Source: Panopea generosa | Taxonomy: Eukaryota > Mollusca > Bivalvia > Adapedonta > Hiatellidae | Assembly: GCA_029582155.1 (NCBI GenBank) | Contig: CM055895.1 | Coordinates: forward strand, 22,332,462 to 22,396,461 | Direction of reading: 5' to 3' | DNA: 64,000 bases | In this document: positions 27,201-42,200 of the stretch, piece by piece | Position numbering within the stretch: the first letter of the stretch is position 1 | Layout of the letters: each line of letters starts with the position of its first letter | Notes under the pieces: model-generated | The model's database searches: none | Told to the model about the DNA's origin: nothing | Seen by the model: the letters and a program-made list of their open reading frames with translations, nothing else | Position numbers and translations under genes: made by a program

Positions 27201-30200
27201 TTACCAACTTTAAGGATCTGGCTCTGTGTTCACAAACCACCTCAGCTTGAGTTTATTCTCAAGCTGAAATTTTAAAATTGCTTAATGAGAAAACTTATGG
27301 GAATTATTTGTATTTAAAATGCTCTTCAGATAAAAGGGATGTATATCTTGGAAAACTTGGTCCATCAGTCTGAGAACATTGAACCCATGATCAGAGGGTT
27401 GTGGATTCGATCCTCCACCACGGCTATGTGTAGTGTCTGTTAGCAAGAATAACTTTTTTCATAATCAAAGTAAAAAAAAAAAGTTTTAACAAAACTATCA
27501 ATGTTATAATTAACAATGATTTTCAAAATATTTAGAAGTAATACCGTTAGTTTTATTTGAAAATGAAACTTGAGTTTGAGGTATACTCAAGTCAAAATAT
27601 TTCTTTTCACATTTTACTTGCTGAAGTTCTAACATATATTTTTTATTCATGTTTTATAGGGAGCTTTTTTTTTTAACAATGATTCCTCACTGCCTGGATG
27701 TTATAACAGAGCAACCTAAGATTTAGTTTGTATTCATTTATTTTAGTATGAACACATACATAGTATTTGTGATTCACATTCAAGTAATGAGTGCTTTTTT
27801 TTATTTTGTATTTTGAGGCCATTGAGTTCAGCATGGGATTGAACGGATTGACCTCTGGCATCAGCATCCAACACCCTATCCACTACCCCACTAAATGTAA
27901 AAGTTAGCCATTATAATTATTTTGCATCAAAATAAAGTGAAAACAGTTTAAGTACCAACAACCTTTTGTCAAAAGCATGTAATAAATAAAACTAAAATCT
28001 GTTTTGATAGTAACACTTTGCATTCTATGAATGTGTATGACTAAAAATGTTATAAAAATGTAGCCATACAATAAAACTACCACTACACACACTCTGGGTA
28101 TTGCATTGTTATCAAACTAAGAAACCATATTATACCTATACAAATACTGGACTGATAAAAAGGGTCTGTTAAACCCCTGCCTGTGTAAAGGGACTGAGTA
28201 AATATTTGTAGAGTCTATCATTACTTACAATCACTATGGTGAAGTAAGCTAAAGGGGTAGAAAAGGGTGGGCTAGTATAGCCCCTAGAATAAATCTTGTT
28301 GTCAGGGAGAGGTATATTTGTACAGTGTTACATGATATAATCTAGTAGAGAGTGGGAGACCCCTTCAAGTGTGTAATAAAGGAGTGAATATTGACCAAAA
28401 GATAGATATACATAGCGTTTTAGTTTTAATATATTAATGGGGGTTGAACTGAGTTGTTGATTTTCATGATCCAAAACTGTATAGGCAAAGAGAAATCAGA
28501 GTCCATGATTCATAAGCTAACACAATGGAAGTAACAAAACCAAACCCTACCTTCTTTATGATATTCAGTTAGATTCTACTTTTCTTTAACATGCTCTGAT
28601 AATAAACTACCATATAAACAGTGTAACAGGCCAACATTTCTCAATAGTTCTGAATTTACTTTTGTTTTTAATGGGGTTTAACACTGTTTTTTAAATAGAT
28701 TACAGGTTAAGCAAGGTATTCAGTTTTATCCGTGGATAAAGACCTCACATCTTGACAATTTTTTCATGTCAAACCGACAACCTCAGAGATGAGAGGCACG
28801 TGACTTTTAAATAACTTTGCTGACTACTCTGCCACAAAGAACCCACTCCCAGAAACCCAGGAAAGGATAATAAACACAATGTTACCTTAAATGGAAAATA
28901 ATGATAAAGATTCTGAATTGTTCGATATGGTTGTTCTGATATTGCAAATATCATATTTGTTGCTTTTGGCAAATCATCTTTTCTGAATCTATAAAATATT
29001 TTCAGAGTAAAATGAAATCCATCTTTTCAAAAGTTACTCATTACATGTTTACAAATTGGGGGCCATCTCAAAATGTATATTTGACCTAGTTTAATTTCAA
29101 ATGACCATCTTCCAGCCTGAAGCATATAAAAAGAGGCATAAAAAGTTTTATGTCATCATGCATGACAGTTCATTTATCTATAACTGCCCCTGCTGCCCCT
29201 GGGCGTCTGGACACCATCACCGGGAACAATGTAGAACGACCGTTAAAATTAGCGGCAAATTCAAACTAAAGTATACTGGACTGAGCCAATTAAATATTTA
29301 CACAACTGTTAACTTTATTTCTTTTAAATTGATGTATTTGTTTGATTTTATTGGATGACATGTAGATAATGCTAGAGATAAGTCTATATTGTAGACACAC
29401 TATAATTTGATTTACTAAATAAGTGGGACTTAATTTTTTATTTAAAACTTAACAGGGTAAAACTGCTACTGCATGAGCAGCAAAGACCGCAGCATCATGC
29501 AACTGAATTATGTCATACTATTCATACCATAAACCTTTTTTTTTTATTAAACTAACAATATTTTTCTTCAGTTTATATTCAAAGTCGGTCATTCAGTCAT
29601 TCATTACAATGTGATATCAACATTTAAAATTCCTTTTTTTTTGTACCGGTATTTACAAAATCAGCATTCTTTTCAATGACATCAACCATCATACATGTAC
29701 GTTAAACACCATAATGAAAATATTATTTGAAATATTATGCATTTGGGTAGTATTCAGGGCAAAAAAAATGGATAAGATAAGGACTTATATAGAAAGAAGA
29801 CCGCGGCATGGTCTAGTGGTAGAGCATACGCCTAGCATGCGGAAGGTCATGGGTTCAATCCCCAGCCGGGTCATACTAAAGACTTTAAAAATGGTACTAG
29901 ATGCTTCCTGGCTTGACGCTCAGCATTTAGAGGAAAGTTCTAGGTCTGGTCGGCCCGGTGTCAGTATAATGTGACTGGGTGGGGTATCATACCATGTGTC
30001 TGCGGCATGATACTCCAGTGTGACAGTGCTTAGAATACTGTCTCAAGTAGACACCGTCGTGATATGACTGAAAAATTGTTGAAAGCGACGCTAAACACTG
30101 TACAACAACAACAACATATATAGAAAGATAGGAAAGGATAGGAAACTTGCATCTCCTGAATAAATGTTGATAAAATAGCACACAAAGGATTAATTATTTG

Positions 30201-33200
30201 GCAAATTAATTATTCATAACTTACAGGCAACAGATTTCTTGTACATAAAATGTAAGTTGTATGCAATTTAAGATGTTTTAAAATGTTTTGATGATGAATA
30301 TTAATCTTGAATTAAAGACATTGAGGTTTGAAGTAAAATTTCTTGTAATTTGTTGTTATTTTAGCTGCAGTATACACATTTTGTAATCTGACAGAAGTAT
30401 TTCAACAATTTTAAACACAAATTGTTGGGAATTTTAAAATTTAGAATTTGCATCGAGAACAATTTCACAAAAAAATAGCTACTTTTTCTTGTAAAAATCA
30501 TAAATTTCAAAGATCATTTATATGAAAATGATGTTTTTTACTTTACAATTGGTAATATTGGTAACAGTTTCTTTAAAGCTTTGCAATTTTTAAATTTAAG
30601 TTGGATTTTTTTAAAACCAGAAACATATAAATATATAAGTCATTGTTAAAGCCAAATAGTTTGATGATATTAACTGAAGTAGTGGGACTGGTTAAATCTA
30701 CATAAAGTAGTCACATGGTTTATAATCCGCTGACCCAGCATAAAGTACATTGTTCTGCTTACACTTGCTAGCCTAAAATGTTATATCATCTGACAGGTTA
30801 CCCCATTTTTATAGCCAAGTAACAGTGAATTTGACTGAACTCCTTGAAGGGTATGATAGATTGCCACAAAAGAGGGCCAATTCAAGCATTTTAATGGGAA
30901 TGAATTGCACGGTGATCAAGAATATAAAATGATATCTACTTTGGAAATCATCATCACCTTAAATAGTATCCTATTTCATGGCATTCACAATTCCATTAAG
31001 TTAAAAATAGTACTGAATCAATCATGTGACAACAACAGTATGTCACCTTATTTGTATATGTGACTTCTTACAATACTGGTAAACCACCATCAAAATCATA
31101 AAAAAAAACAGGTACACTTTTTTATTCTTTGTTCCATCAAGTCCCTTCAGGGGACAAGTAAAAAAGTAAATTGATGAGTTGTTAATTTGTTCCAATTTAC
31201 CCCTTTAGCAAGATAAGCATCTTTCCCACCCTCCTCCATTGTCAGCTTGACATTTTATTCCTCATTTCCTTGTATGGCCATTAAAGTTGGTCATAAATTT
31301 GTTAAAAGATTTGTTTGTGTCAATATTAATTGCTTTTTTACAAATTGAGATTTTATTGTTTAAACAATTTTTTGAAAAATGTACAGTTATCTATGATCTA
31401 CCAATGTTCACATTATGAGAAAGTTTTCATCTTCATCTTAATGGTCAATCTGGTGCAATAAAAGTGTCACAGCAATGTTAAGATATAATGTACATACAAT
31501 CATATTATACACACATACCGGACTGGTATATCACTAAAATGCAAATATCTAAACTTTATTTTATACTATTCAAATTTATTTTGAGCTTGATTGCGATAAA
31601 AGTTATATGAACCAGTCCTGTGTCCCCTTCCTGGGTAGAACCAGTACTGGGTGTTTGTTTTTTGAGAGGCATCATGATGAGCTGGGAATCAAAATTGCAA
31701 ATTCTAGCATGAGTGGCCAACACTCTATCCACTGCACTACCTCCCCACTTTAAATTTAGTCATTTTTCATGCAATGTAGTTTACCTAAACTTTATATGGC
31801 CTTTTCAACCAAGTTTATCTGTTGATTAAATAAAGGTCGAAAAAAATCCAGAAACCACCAAATATTCAAATATGAAATTCAATCCTTTCTGTTCTGATGG
31901 TGGTTTTAAAACATATGAATATATACCTTTTGTTTGATTTCTATGAGTCTGTCAATATCTCCGTCAAGAGTGTCAGAGTTGCCCTGTAAGTGCTGAAGGT
32001 TGATTTGTCTTTGTTCTAGCTGTGAGGTGATCTCAGACTGGTCGTCTCGTAATTGTTGAAGTTCACCATCACAAGAGTTGGCCTCCTGTAAGAAATTAGA
32101 AATCCATGTACATTTCAGTTTTACAACTTATCAACATATATTTAGTTAATCTGACATCAACTGAAAACTCTCAATCTACAAACAGGATTTAGCAGAAAAT
32201 TGCTGAAATGCTCAAACAGAACAGCATCATTATCACTATTGTTTAAACTAATTTATACTATTTTTTATTAAGTTTGATTGTGAAGTAAACTCAGAGCTTA
32301 TCTGAACTACTCTAGAGTCCACTTCCTGGGTAGAACCTGTACCGAGTATTGTTTTTTGAGAGGCAATAAGGTCAAGCTAGGGATCGAACCTGCAACCTTT
32401 AGCATTGGCACCAAATACTCTATCCAATGCACTACCGCTCCACTTTTCAATTACTATCAATATGACTACTGTTGAATATTAAATATATTTAAAGAATATT
32501 GTAGGTTGGCCATGTCGGCATATCAAAACTTCCATTCGTAGCGTGATCATAAATAAGAAAGAAAGTTTGGTAAGTGTACCGTTATAGTTTGTTTGATCTT
32601 CTTTCTGGTCTCGTTCATTTGCCGCTCAAATGTTCCCTTTGTTAGCACCTTCTTGTTTACTTTTTGCATGGCATCACCACGAGTGACAATTGTGTCACGT
32701 CTACAATACAAATGCAAGGTACATGTATATCACATTTCATTATCAATCTATATTTTGAATTATACACACTTTTCAACACATCACACTTATATAATTATAT
32801 GCCAATCAGCTTTAATGGTGGAGAGCAACATCAGAATGGATCTGAGTAGAGCCACTGTCCTTCCACAAGTATCTGGCAAATTTTTCTCACATAAGTGTTG
32901 AGACCAAACTGGGCTAAAAAGAGTAACCTCAGCAGCAAAAGGTTACTTTGAGATAGTGTCTTAGATGACTTGACCAAGATGATTTATACCACATTTAATC
33001 AAAATCTATGAAATATTCACAGAATTACAGCAATATCTACATAGTTTACATAGTTCTACATAGTTCTACATAGTTCTACATAGTTCCTTCTCACCTTGAG
33101 ACCGCTTTTTCCATTTCCTGTATCATCTTCTCCTGCTGTTTCATTAACTGTGAATATCGAACCTGCATGCGATGTATCTCAGACCTCATCGCCCGCACCT

Positions 33201-36200
33201 CACCCTGACCAACCTCCGAGTCCACTGCTGCACGGGTCTCACGTGCAAGTTGTGTCTTTTTCTCCCATAACATGATCTGTCGCCTATAAATTTAAAAGAA
33301 TGTCATGACATATCAAATTGAACTTTGAATATTCAGGCTGTATATTTTGCTCAAATCAGACATGAAATATAAAACAAGAGATCAGTTAACTGAGCCCAAA
33401 TGACCTTAAAAATAATTCTTATAATCATTTGACAAGGTATATAAAAATGTAATTACGAGTATCCATCAACAGGTACTCCTCATAACAATTTATGTTGTCA
33501 CAAACAACAGTAATTAACCAGAAATGTGTCTGTTGACATGAATGTCCCAGTTATTGATTAGAAACAAATTTTTTACCAAAAATTTAAGTCGAAAATCGGC
33601 CAAAACTTCTGTTAAATTTGACCAACATTTACAAATATTAAACTTGTATAGCGAAACACACGAAATATTAATTAAATACACAGACCCCTCCATAAGTTAT
33701 TCATCAGCAAACCAATTTTTCACCCCGGAGACATGAATGTATGTACAAGTAGCACTTAATATCACTTCACCATTGGGGCATAAAAAAATTATTAGATTTG
33801 AAGGTGGACAAGACATCATATACAATTATCGTAGTCACATAATTTTTTTTCTATTTTATACACTGTTGTAAAAACTCCTACAACCTAACCCTGGGGATCT
33901 GAACTGATTACTTAATTCTGCAGTCACATCACACAGGAATGAAGTTAACTCTCAAATGCCTTGAATCAACACCTGTTCCACAAAAATGATTTTTCACCAG
34001 GCTTTGTGTCAAAGGCAAAGTTCTGCTTATGTAGTTGTGACCAAGATTTGCAGTCAACCACCAAAATGATCATATGTGACAGGGGCTACTTTTTATTCTT
34101 CTAATTTCATTTTCATGCATTCTATGTTTATAAATCTGTCCTTTATATAGCATGAGAGTAGTCATGAATCCTTAACTGGATCCTACTCATATAAAGCTAT
34201 CAGTTCATGTATGTAAATTTGTCCACCCTGTCCAGATGTGTTGCATGTAATTCCATAGTATATATGTCATGGTCAACACCAAATTTATTGGTTTGGAAGA
34301 GGCCTTTATATTGTATCTATGGTTTGCATTGTAGCTAGGCGCACTCGCCATGGTCTGGTCTGTACATTTATGTCTTCGTTATTCACAAATAATTATATAT
34401 ATATATATATATAAGCAGCAACAAATCAAATAATAAACATATATTTTGAACCTTGTATTATGTCATTTCAAAAACTGTTGTATAAAATAAACAAAACACT
34501 ACAATATTATCAATCAAATAAGGAAGGCGTATGAATATTTATAAAAGACTGGCTATCCATACTTTGAGTACTTTGATATAAATATACAGGAGCACTTACT
34601 CTGCCTCTACAAGACTGTTCAGCAGACGTTCCTTCTCCTCTTTGAGGCCATCCAAGTTCTGCTGCATTTCTATCGAGTCGTGTTCATGTGTCTGGAAATA
34701 AAAACAAAAAATATTACTGGCAAGCATGTAAAGTATAATCATTACGACTATTTAACACCAGAGTGCTGACACTAAATTCAAGTCCTTGTAATTCACAATA
34801 ATAATAACATGCACATGTATGTAATTTTACAAGCAAATATCTAATTTTTACCTTTGATTTATAACTCCAAATATGAAATTTAATATTTTAAACTGCGGAT
34901 AAAACATCTAAAATACTTTAAATCTTAAATCTAAGCAAAGCAGCCAGGTAATCAAGATTTTAGACTGGTTCCAGTAAAGTTGCATATGGTTTCATTGATA
35001 CTGATAATACAATAGGTAAATGAGTTAAATTTAAGTATTTAAGTAAAATGTTAGTGAAACAGAAGCCAGGTCAACAGAACAAAGCTCTTATTAAAGAAGA
35101 ACCAACTATAGTCAATGGAAATATTAAACACAGTGTATTTTACCAACCTTCAGTCCAGAGAGGAAGTCATTCTCTTTCAGTATATTCTCCTGCTGCAGCA
35201 TCACCTGTGCTCCCTTCTCCTTGTGGAGGAGCGTGTTCAGTTTGATCATGTCGTTTTGCATGTTACTGATGCTGCGCTCTATCTCATATGTCTCCCTGTT
35301 CTGACCATCTATCTCACCTGCAACACAAATAGAATGATTGGGTTAACTATAGCAACAAGAACTTTGTATTTGAAGCAAACATACAAAACTCTATAGAGCC
35401 AATTTTGATTTCATTATATTCTTGCTATGTAAACAGTTACCTCTATTTTAAAGAAACTTTCAGTCCTTAAAAGTCATATTCCCATTTTTTAATTTAACAG
35501 TAAATCGGCTGTATTAAGCAGCCATCTGCTTTCAAAGGTCAATATGGTAGTCACCTCATACAACAACCCTTTTAACAGAACATGACTTTTATTTTTTATG
35601 ATATACCTAACATACAGGAGAACTTCAATGGCTCGAACCCGACCAGACAGGACAGTTCGAGTTAAGGGTTGTTTGAGTCGAGTATTATTCAACATCATAC
35701 CGTACATGTACATGTATATACATCGAAATAAGAATTTGGCCAGGCCCAGATAAATAGTTCAAGCTATATGTGGTGTTCAAACCAGTCATTTTTGAGCCAA
35801 CGAAGATCTACTGTAAATACAACGCCATTTCTACAGTTTGACATTGCCATTTTTATAGCCAGAGAAACAGTGAATTTGATTTAACTCCTGGAAGAATATA
35901 TCAGATTTCTACAAAAGAAGACAATTTTAATCAGCATATAACAAAATTTGGTTAAGTTTTATATTTCGACACAATAGGCTTTCTCAACCTCGTTTTCTGC
36001 CATAAAACAACTTGTCCAAACTTATATTTCTCCATACGCGTTCAGTAACCTATAATCCAGTCTACAAAGATGGATACCTTTGTTCAATGTATTTTTATAA
36101 CAACTTGACTGACAAAAAGACACAAATAATATTGCTACCTTCTGTCCTTGCCTTCTTCTGCGTGATTATGGTGAGCTGCTTTTTAAGTTTAGTCACGTCT

Positions 36201-39200
36201 ACCGACTGGGCGTCCTTGTCCTTGCTCAGACGGACAAGTTCCGTCTGCTGCCTGAGCCACAACTGCTGAAGTTCAATAATCTCCTGCACCCTCGCATCTA
36301 TAGACTTCTGTAGGGAGTTGATGTTGATCTCTAGAGGACCCAGTTCTATACCCTGATGCATTGTGGGTAAAAAAAAAAAAAGATATATATATATGTATGT
36401 AATTGAATTAAATGCATTATAAATACATATGTAATAAATGGAACGTATACCGTTGCATATATCAACTTTGCATTAATTTGTATCCACTGGTATGGCACAG
36501 AATTCATAATAAAAAAATGTAAAACAACATTTTTAAGACTTAGTATGATTAGTGTATATTCATAATTCTCATTAAATGTTATACAAGGAACCCTGTATTA
36601 ACTGCCAACTCTGTAAGGAAGGAACTGTCATCACCACCTAGTTTAAACTTTTTTTTTAATACATGTACAGAAGTTGTGAAACTAATTTATTTATACAAAC
36701 TTTATCTCAGATTGGGTGTCAGGCATATAATATATTATGCTCTTTCCTTTGACAGTGCCAAAATTATGATTAAGGTCCAAGTTCCCAAACACATCAGTTT
36801 TACAGGAACATTCTACCAAGAAAATGTTGTTTATACTGTTTTTTTCCGCACTACGCTGCAAAGCGCACACACATAATGGTACGTGGCATTCAGTTACTGT
36901 ATTGATAATGAACCAGCTCATCGCTCAACTGTGGTACTTCAAAATTTACAAGATTTGAACGTTAAAATTCTACACACCCTCCCTATAGCCCTGACCTTGT
37001 GACTTTTGGTTGAATCCCTATCGTGGATATCAAGGAATGTATACCAAACAGAGTGTTTAAAATGCATTTTCTGAAAAGACTAAAGCCTGATAAAGTGTGT
37101 ACAGATAAATGGAGAATATTTTGTGAATATTTACTATCAACAAACAAAGGCATAATCATTACAGTACATTAAATTTAATTAAATTAAGTAAGATGTACAT
37201 GTCATACAAAGATCTACTTTCTTTATCGATCTATCAAAAGTTTCATAGTAATGCACTCACCCCGGCTTTGCTGATCATCTGTTCAAGTCTCTTGTTATAC
37301 TGATCTATGATGTTTTGCTTTCGTTCGATGATGGCGTTTCTGTGTATAATCTCAGTGTCGCTCTTACTTATAATTTCATTTTTTTGCGCTATCTGGTTGT
37401 CATAGTCTTCTGTTATCTTGGCAAGTCTTTCCAAACGGGCCTTCACATTGGCAATTTCTAGGGTATTTTGGGATATTTCATTTTCGACCTCTGCCATTTG
37501 TGTTTCCTGAAACATAATATTGGCAAATTAAAATTTCAATAATAAAGACAATGAAGTGGGATTTATCATATTTAAACAATTACTGCTTTTCACACAAATG
37601 TTTAGGCTATGATGCTTAATGCTTTGTTGTCATAAGGTAGTTGGCTAATTTTTTCTCCTTCAAAACTGCTGATCCCGAAATTTAAATTGCACAAATTTTA
37701 TCCGAAATATTCTCTGAAACATAATACAAATATAGCATACTTCCATCTGAAGATAACAAGGATAAATAAAACATTAATTTGAATATATTTAAGTAACATT
37801 TTAGAGAAATATATAAATAAAACCATGTTTAGTATATATTAAAGCACAAGTTGTTTTCTTTTTAGAAAATTTTAAAATCTAATAATTCTAGCCTAGTTCT
37901 CCGTATGTAGACCGTGGTAGTATTGCTGAAGAATGGTTTTATTTATTTTATTTTCATTTCTGAATCAGGTATTTCACAGTAAAGAATGATATTATTTCTA
38001 CACACATTTCAATGTTTCACAATGCAGGTACAGAGTGAGTCATCTGCAGCATCGATAAATCCAAATAAATACATGTTAAATGTCGACTATACGCACCAGT
38101 TGTTTAGTAAGATCTCGTTTCTTGTTTGTGAGTTTCTTCGTGTATTGCGACGCCTTGTCCATGGTGAGCTGGCTCCTCATCTTCTCCATGATGTCGTCCT
38201 CCAGCTTCACCTTCTCCAGGTATTCTCTCTCTATCTGCTTACGTAGGGCATTCAACTCATTCAAGCGCAGTGACTTGTCCTGCAAATATGAATAACAAAA
38301 GAAATATACTAAGAGCTTCTCAGATTTTAAAATTTATATAAACCTTATGCACCTAAATCGCTTATTTATGAAAAACAAGCAAAAATGGAAACAGACAAAA
38401 TTAGTTCAACAGATCCACTGACCAACACTTTTTAGCAATCATTATGATTTGAAAGAATCAGGTTGACACTAACCCACACCCACCACACCCCACACCCTGT
38501 TCTCCCATTACAGTCTGAACTCTTATTCAATTTGAATATAAAGTTATCAACTAGCACTGATACTTACCACTGGTGTAACAATAACATTTATACATTTTAG
38601 AAAACTGACTTTATATAATCTCTTTTTTTATTTCTCAAATAGATATTTAATTGAGAAAAAAGTATATGTAAAAATTAAACTAATTTCATCTACATCCAAA
38701 ACATATGTTTTGACAATAACTGAATGAAGGTATAATCCATTACATTTTTAAAATATATTTGATAACAAGAGCACTCTTAACTATTTGTCTAAAAAAACAG
38801 TAGCTGTCAGATGACTGAAATTAGACAATAATAAGGCGTAGGCTATGAAAATCTAACCAATTTTTAAGTATAAAAAGGAATATCATTCTAGCAAAATACA
38901 AGAAAAGATATGACACTTTTCCCTGTAAGTTAATGAACACACTAATTAATTTTCCATTGTATCGCAATAGTATTTTAGTAAGGAGTTTTCTAAAACATTT
39001 TTATCAAATTTCTAAGTATAATAGGGGCAGTAATTCTGTCTTAAACAGTTATCCCCTTGTTTCCTAATGGGAGTGAAGGCATTTGTGAAATTTCATCGAC
39101 GTACGACTAGTAATTATTGAGATATGAGATTACTATAAACCTTAAACTAAATTTTCTAAATATTGAATAGGGCATAACTCTACCTCAAATCGAATTGGAG

Positions 39201-42200
39201 TTATCCCACTTTCCCCCTTGAACCCTTTAACGGTAGTAAACACACATGATTATGAAGTTTCATTGACTAGCTGTGATAGAAGCTTCTTATAAACTATGAA
39301 CCAAGTATTTGTCAAGAATAAAAAGTGTAAATTTCAAGCAAGTTATCCCATTTATCCCCTTGAGAAAAAACATCAACATTTTTATTTTTTTTAAAAATGG
39401 GAGGAGAGGGTTCTCAGGCTCAGACAGGTACTCAAGTTGTAAAAAGTGCAGATTATTTATTTAGATGCTCTAAACGCTGACATGACCTTTATCAAATAAC
39501 CTTTAACTATTTCAATTGATTTTTTTTTTTTTCTCTAAATGTTTACATGTTTATGTTTTGTTTTGGCATGATAAGAATAATATGTCTCAGTACAAAGCAT
39601 AACACTTCAATTTTATTGACTGCTGGCTAAGTGACAGTCCTTCACACTTTTATTGAAAAAATTCAACAGGTCAATTCAACAGAGGTATTATATGATTATA
39701 TCCCTTTTATTGCCCCTGTGACTGTCAATTTAACCTGATTTACTGCAAATTTCAACAAATTTGTTGAAAATGGCTTTAATCACATATTACTGCCTAAATT
39801 TGCCATTTCTATACACGGGGCATTACATAATAACCACTTAAATGTTCATCCCAATAAAAACAGGTAACACAGTATCAACATTTAACTTTGTCCAGTTGCC
39901 TTTAATTTCATGTCTGTTATTTATTGTTATGGAAATATAATTGTTCAATCAATGTAGGCTTAAGTGTGATTTTGTTGCATGAATTGCCAACAAATTTTCA
40001 TGGAGAAATAAAGTGGCAAATAGAAGAAGAGGTTTGAATGGGTGAAGAGGGTAACCATTACATCACATGATCAGTATAAAGGGTTGGTTTTTCTTATTTT
40101 TATGAATGGGTTTTGACAGCATTTTTAAGATATACGCCAGTCAGTTTTATTGGTGGAGGAAGACCCCTTATGTAAATACATGAATTTGAGTAGAACCACC
40201 GTCCTTCCAAAAATATCTTGCATATTTCTCACATTAAGTGTTTGGATCAAGCAGGGCTTAGACCCACAACCTCAGAGGTAACAGGTAAGTGATCTTGAAA
40301 GAGCACCTTTGGCCACTTGATCACAGTGGACCCAGGGATGCATTATTAAGGTTGGTTTTAGATGAAGAGACAATTCTGTCAATATCTACTTTGACTAACC
40401 GTCATAGCTCTGTTGAGACTCTGTTCTGTCTCATGCAGGATCCTAGTGTAGGTGGCATATTCAGCCTTGAGAGCATCGTGCTTGTTCTGACACTGCGTCA
40501 GCTGTTTCTTCACCGTGTCAATATCACGTTCAGTTTTGTTGAGAATAAGCGTCAGTTTCTCATTTTGTTCCTGCTCTTTCTGTATGGATTTCTTATAACC
40601 CTCGATCTCAGTCTCCAGGGACAGTACTTTTTGCTGTTGTTGCCTGTACATTTAAATTAAAGTAGTTACTCGACTAAATCTCAGTAATAACAGAAATCAG
40701 AGTCTCCAGGCACAGTACTTTATACTGCCTTTCTATGGTTATTTAAATTATACTTATCACAAAACAGAATATCAGTAGTAGTAAGAGATCAGTCTCCTAG
40801 GAAAGTACTACATGTTGTTATTGTCTGGATATAATAAACATATATATGCTTCCTATATCAAATTGTCGAGATATGAAGGGGCTAACAGCTTTTTAGGACA
40901 GCCACAGCATAGCATTCATTGACATTTATTTAAACACTAAATATTGTATTGAAAATTGAAAAAAAACACATTAAATTTGATGAGGTTTCATACTAACATT
41001 AACTAATGGCTGTTTTTCATACCCTCTTTTGCCATCAGGAAAGAATAAATGAAATTGTCACTGTCCTGTATGTACTCTAAATCATAATGATTTTAATGAT
41101 TGACTTACAAGAGTGCCTCCTGCATGGCAGCGTGTGCCTCATCTCTTCTCCTCATACCAATCAAACTGCTGTTCCACTGCTGGAACAACTGCTTCTTCTC
41201 CAAGCTGATAGCCTAAAAATAGCCAAATACAAATTATGAGTATTAAAATAACATTAATAATTGAAAAGAAAAAAAAAATATTCAAGACTTTGAAATAGTA
41301 CTGGTGATAAGCAAGACAACTCCAAAATGCATTAATAAATCGAACGAACTCCTAAAGAAAACATTATTTTAATATTGAAACAAGAACTATGCAGAGCCTA
41401 ATCTTTCGCATCAGAAGTCCTCAGTTCCCGAGTCAGAGTCTATTTCAACTCAGTCCAGCTCAAATCAACCAATCAAAATTCATGTTATGTTTCCATCAGT
41501 TGGTGTTAGCTGAACTCAAGAATTTTATAATCTTGGGGTCTGGCTTCTCTGCTTGCTAATCATATTGTAAAAAAGAAAATGATATTAGAAATACAATACG
41601 AATATAACACTAACCTCAATTTCCATGTGAGCCTCCATCAGTTGCTCCTTGGCTGCCCTCGTCTCCTCCAACTGAGCCGTCAGCTGAGCCTCGTACATTG
41701 CAATCTCCTCCTTCAGTTTGTCCACACGCTCTACCAGCCGGTCGACATATAAATCCTGAACAGACAAACAAGATGATATCAGTGAGATTAAATTAATGAA
41801 TGCTTTCATAGTACAAGAGACATTTTTAATGTGGTTCAACACTATTTTCAACACATAATAGGTTATATTATAATAGCCTCCGGTTTCATTGGTGAAGGAA
41901 GACCTAAAAATCATTCTGACCAGCACCACAAGATTTCTACAAATTACAGACCAATTTAAAGTTTTTAAACCAATCTCAACTCAAACCTTTGACCTCAGTG
42001 ATGAAAGATAAGTGGTCTTGAGATAAGACCTAGGCCACTCAGCCAAAGATGACCCAGTATAAATTATTAATTGGGTAGGCAATAAAATAGAGCAACTATT
42101 ATGATATCACATAATCACATTTTCCAATTTAAACATATGATTACTGATGTACCTGTTTCTGTTTGTCAACCTCTGCCTTTGACACTTCAGTATCAGCCTT

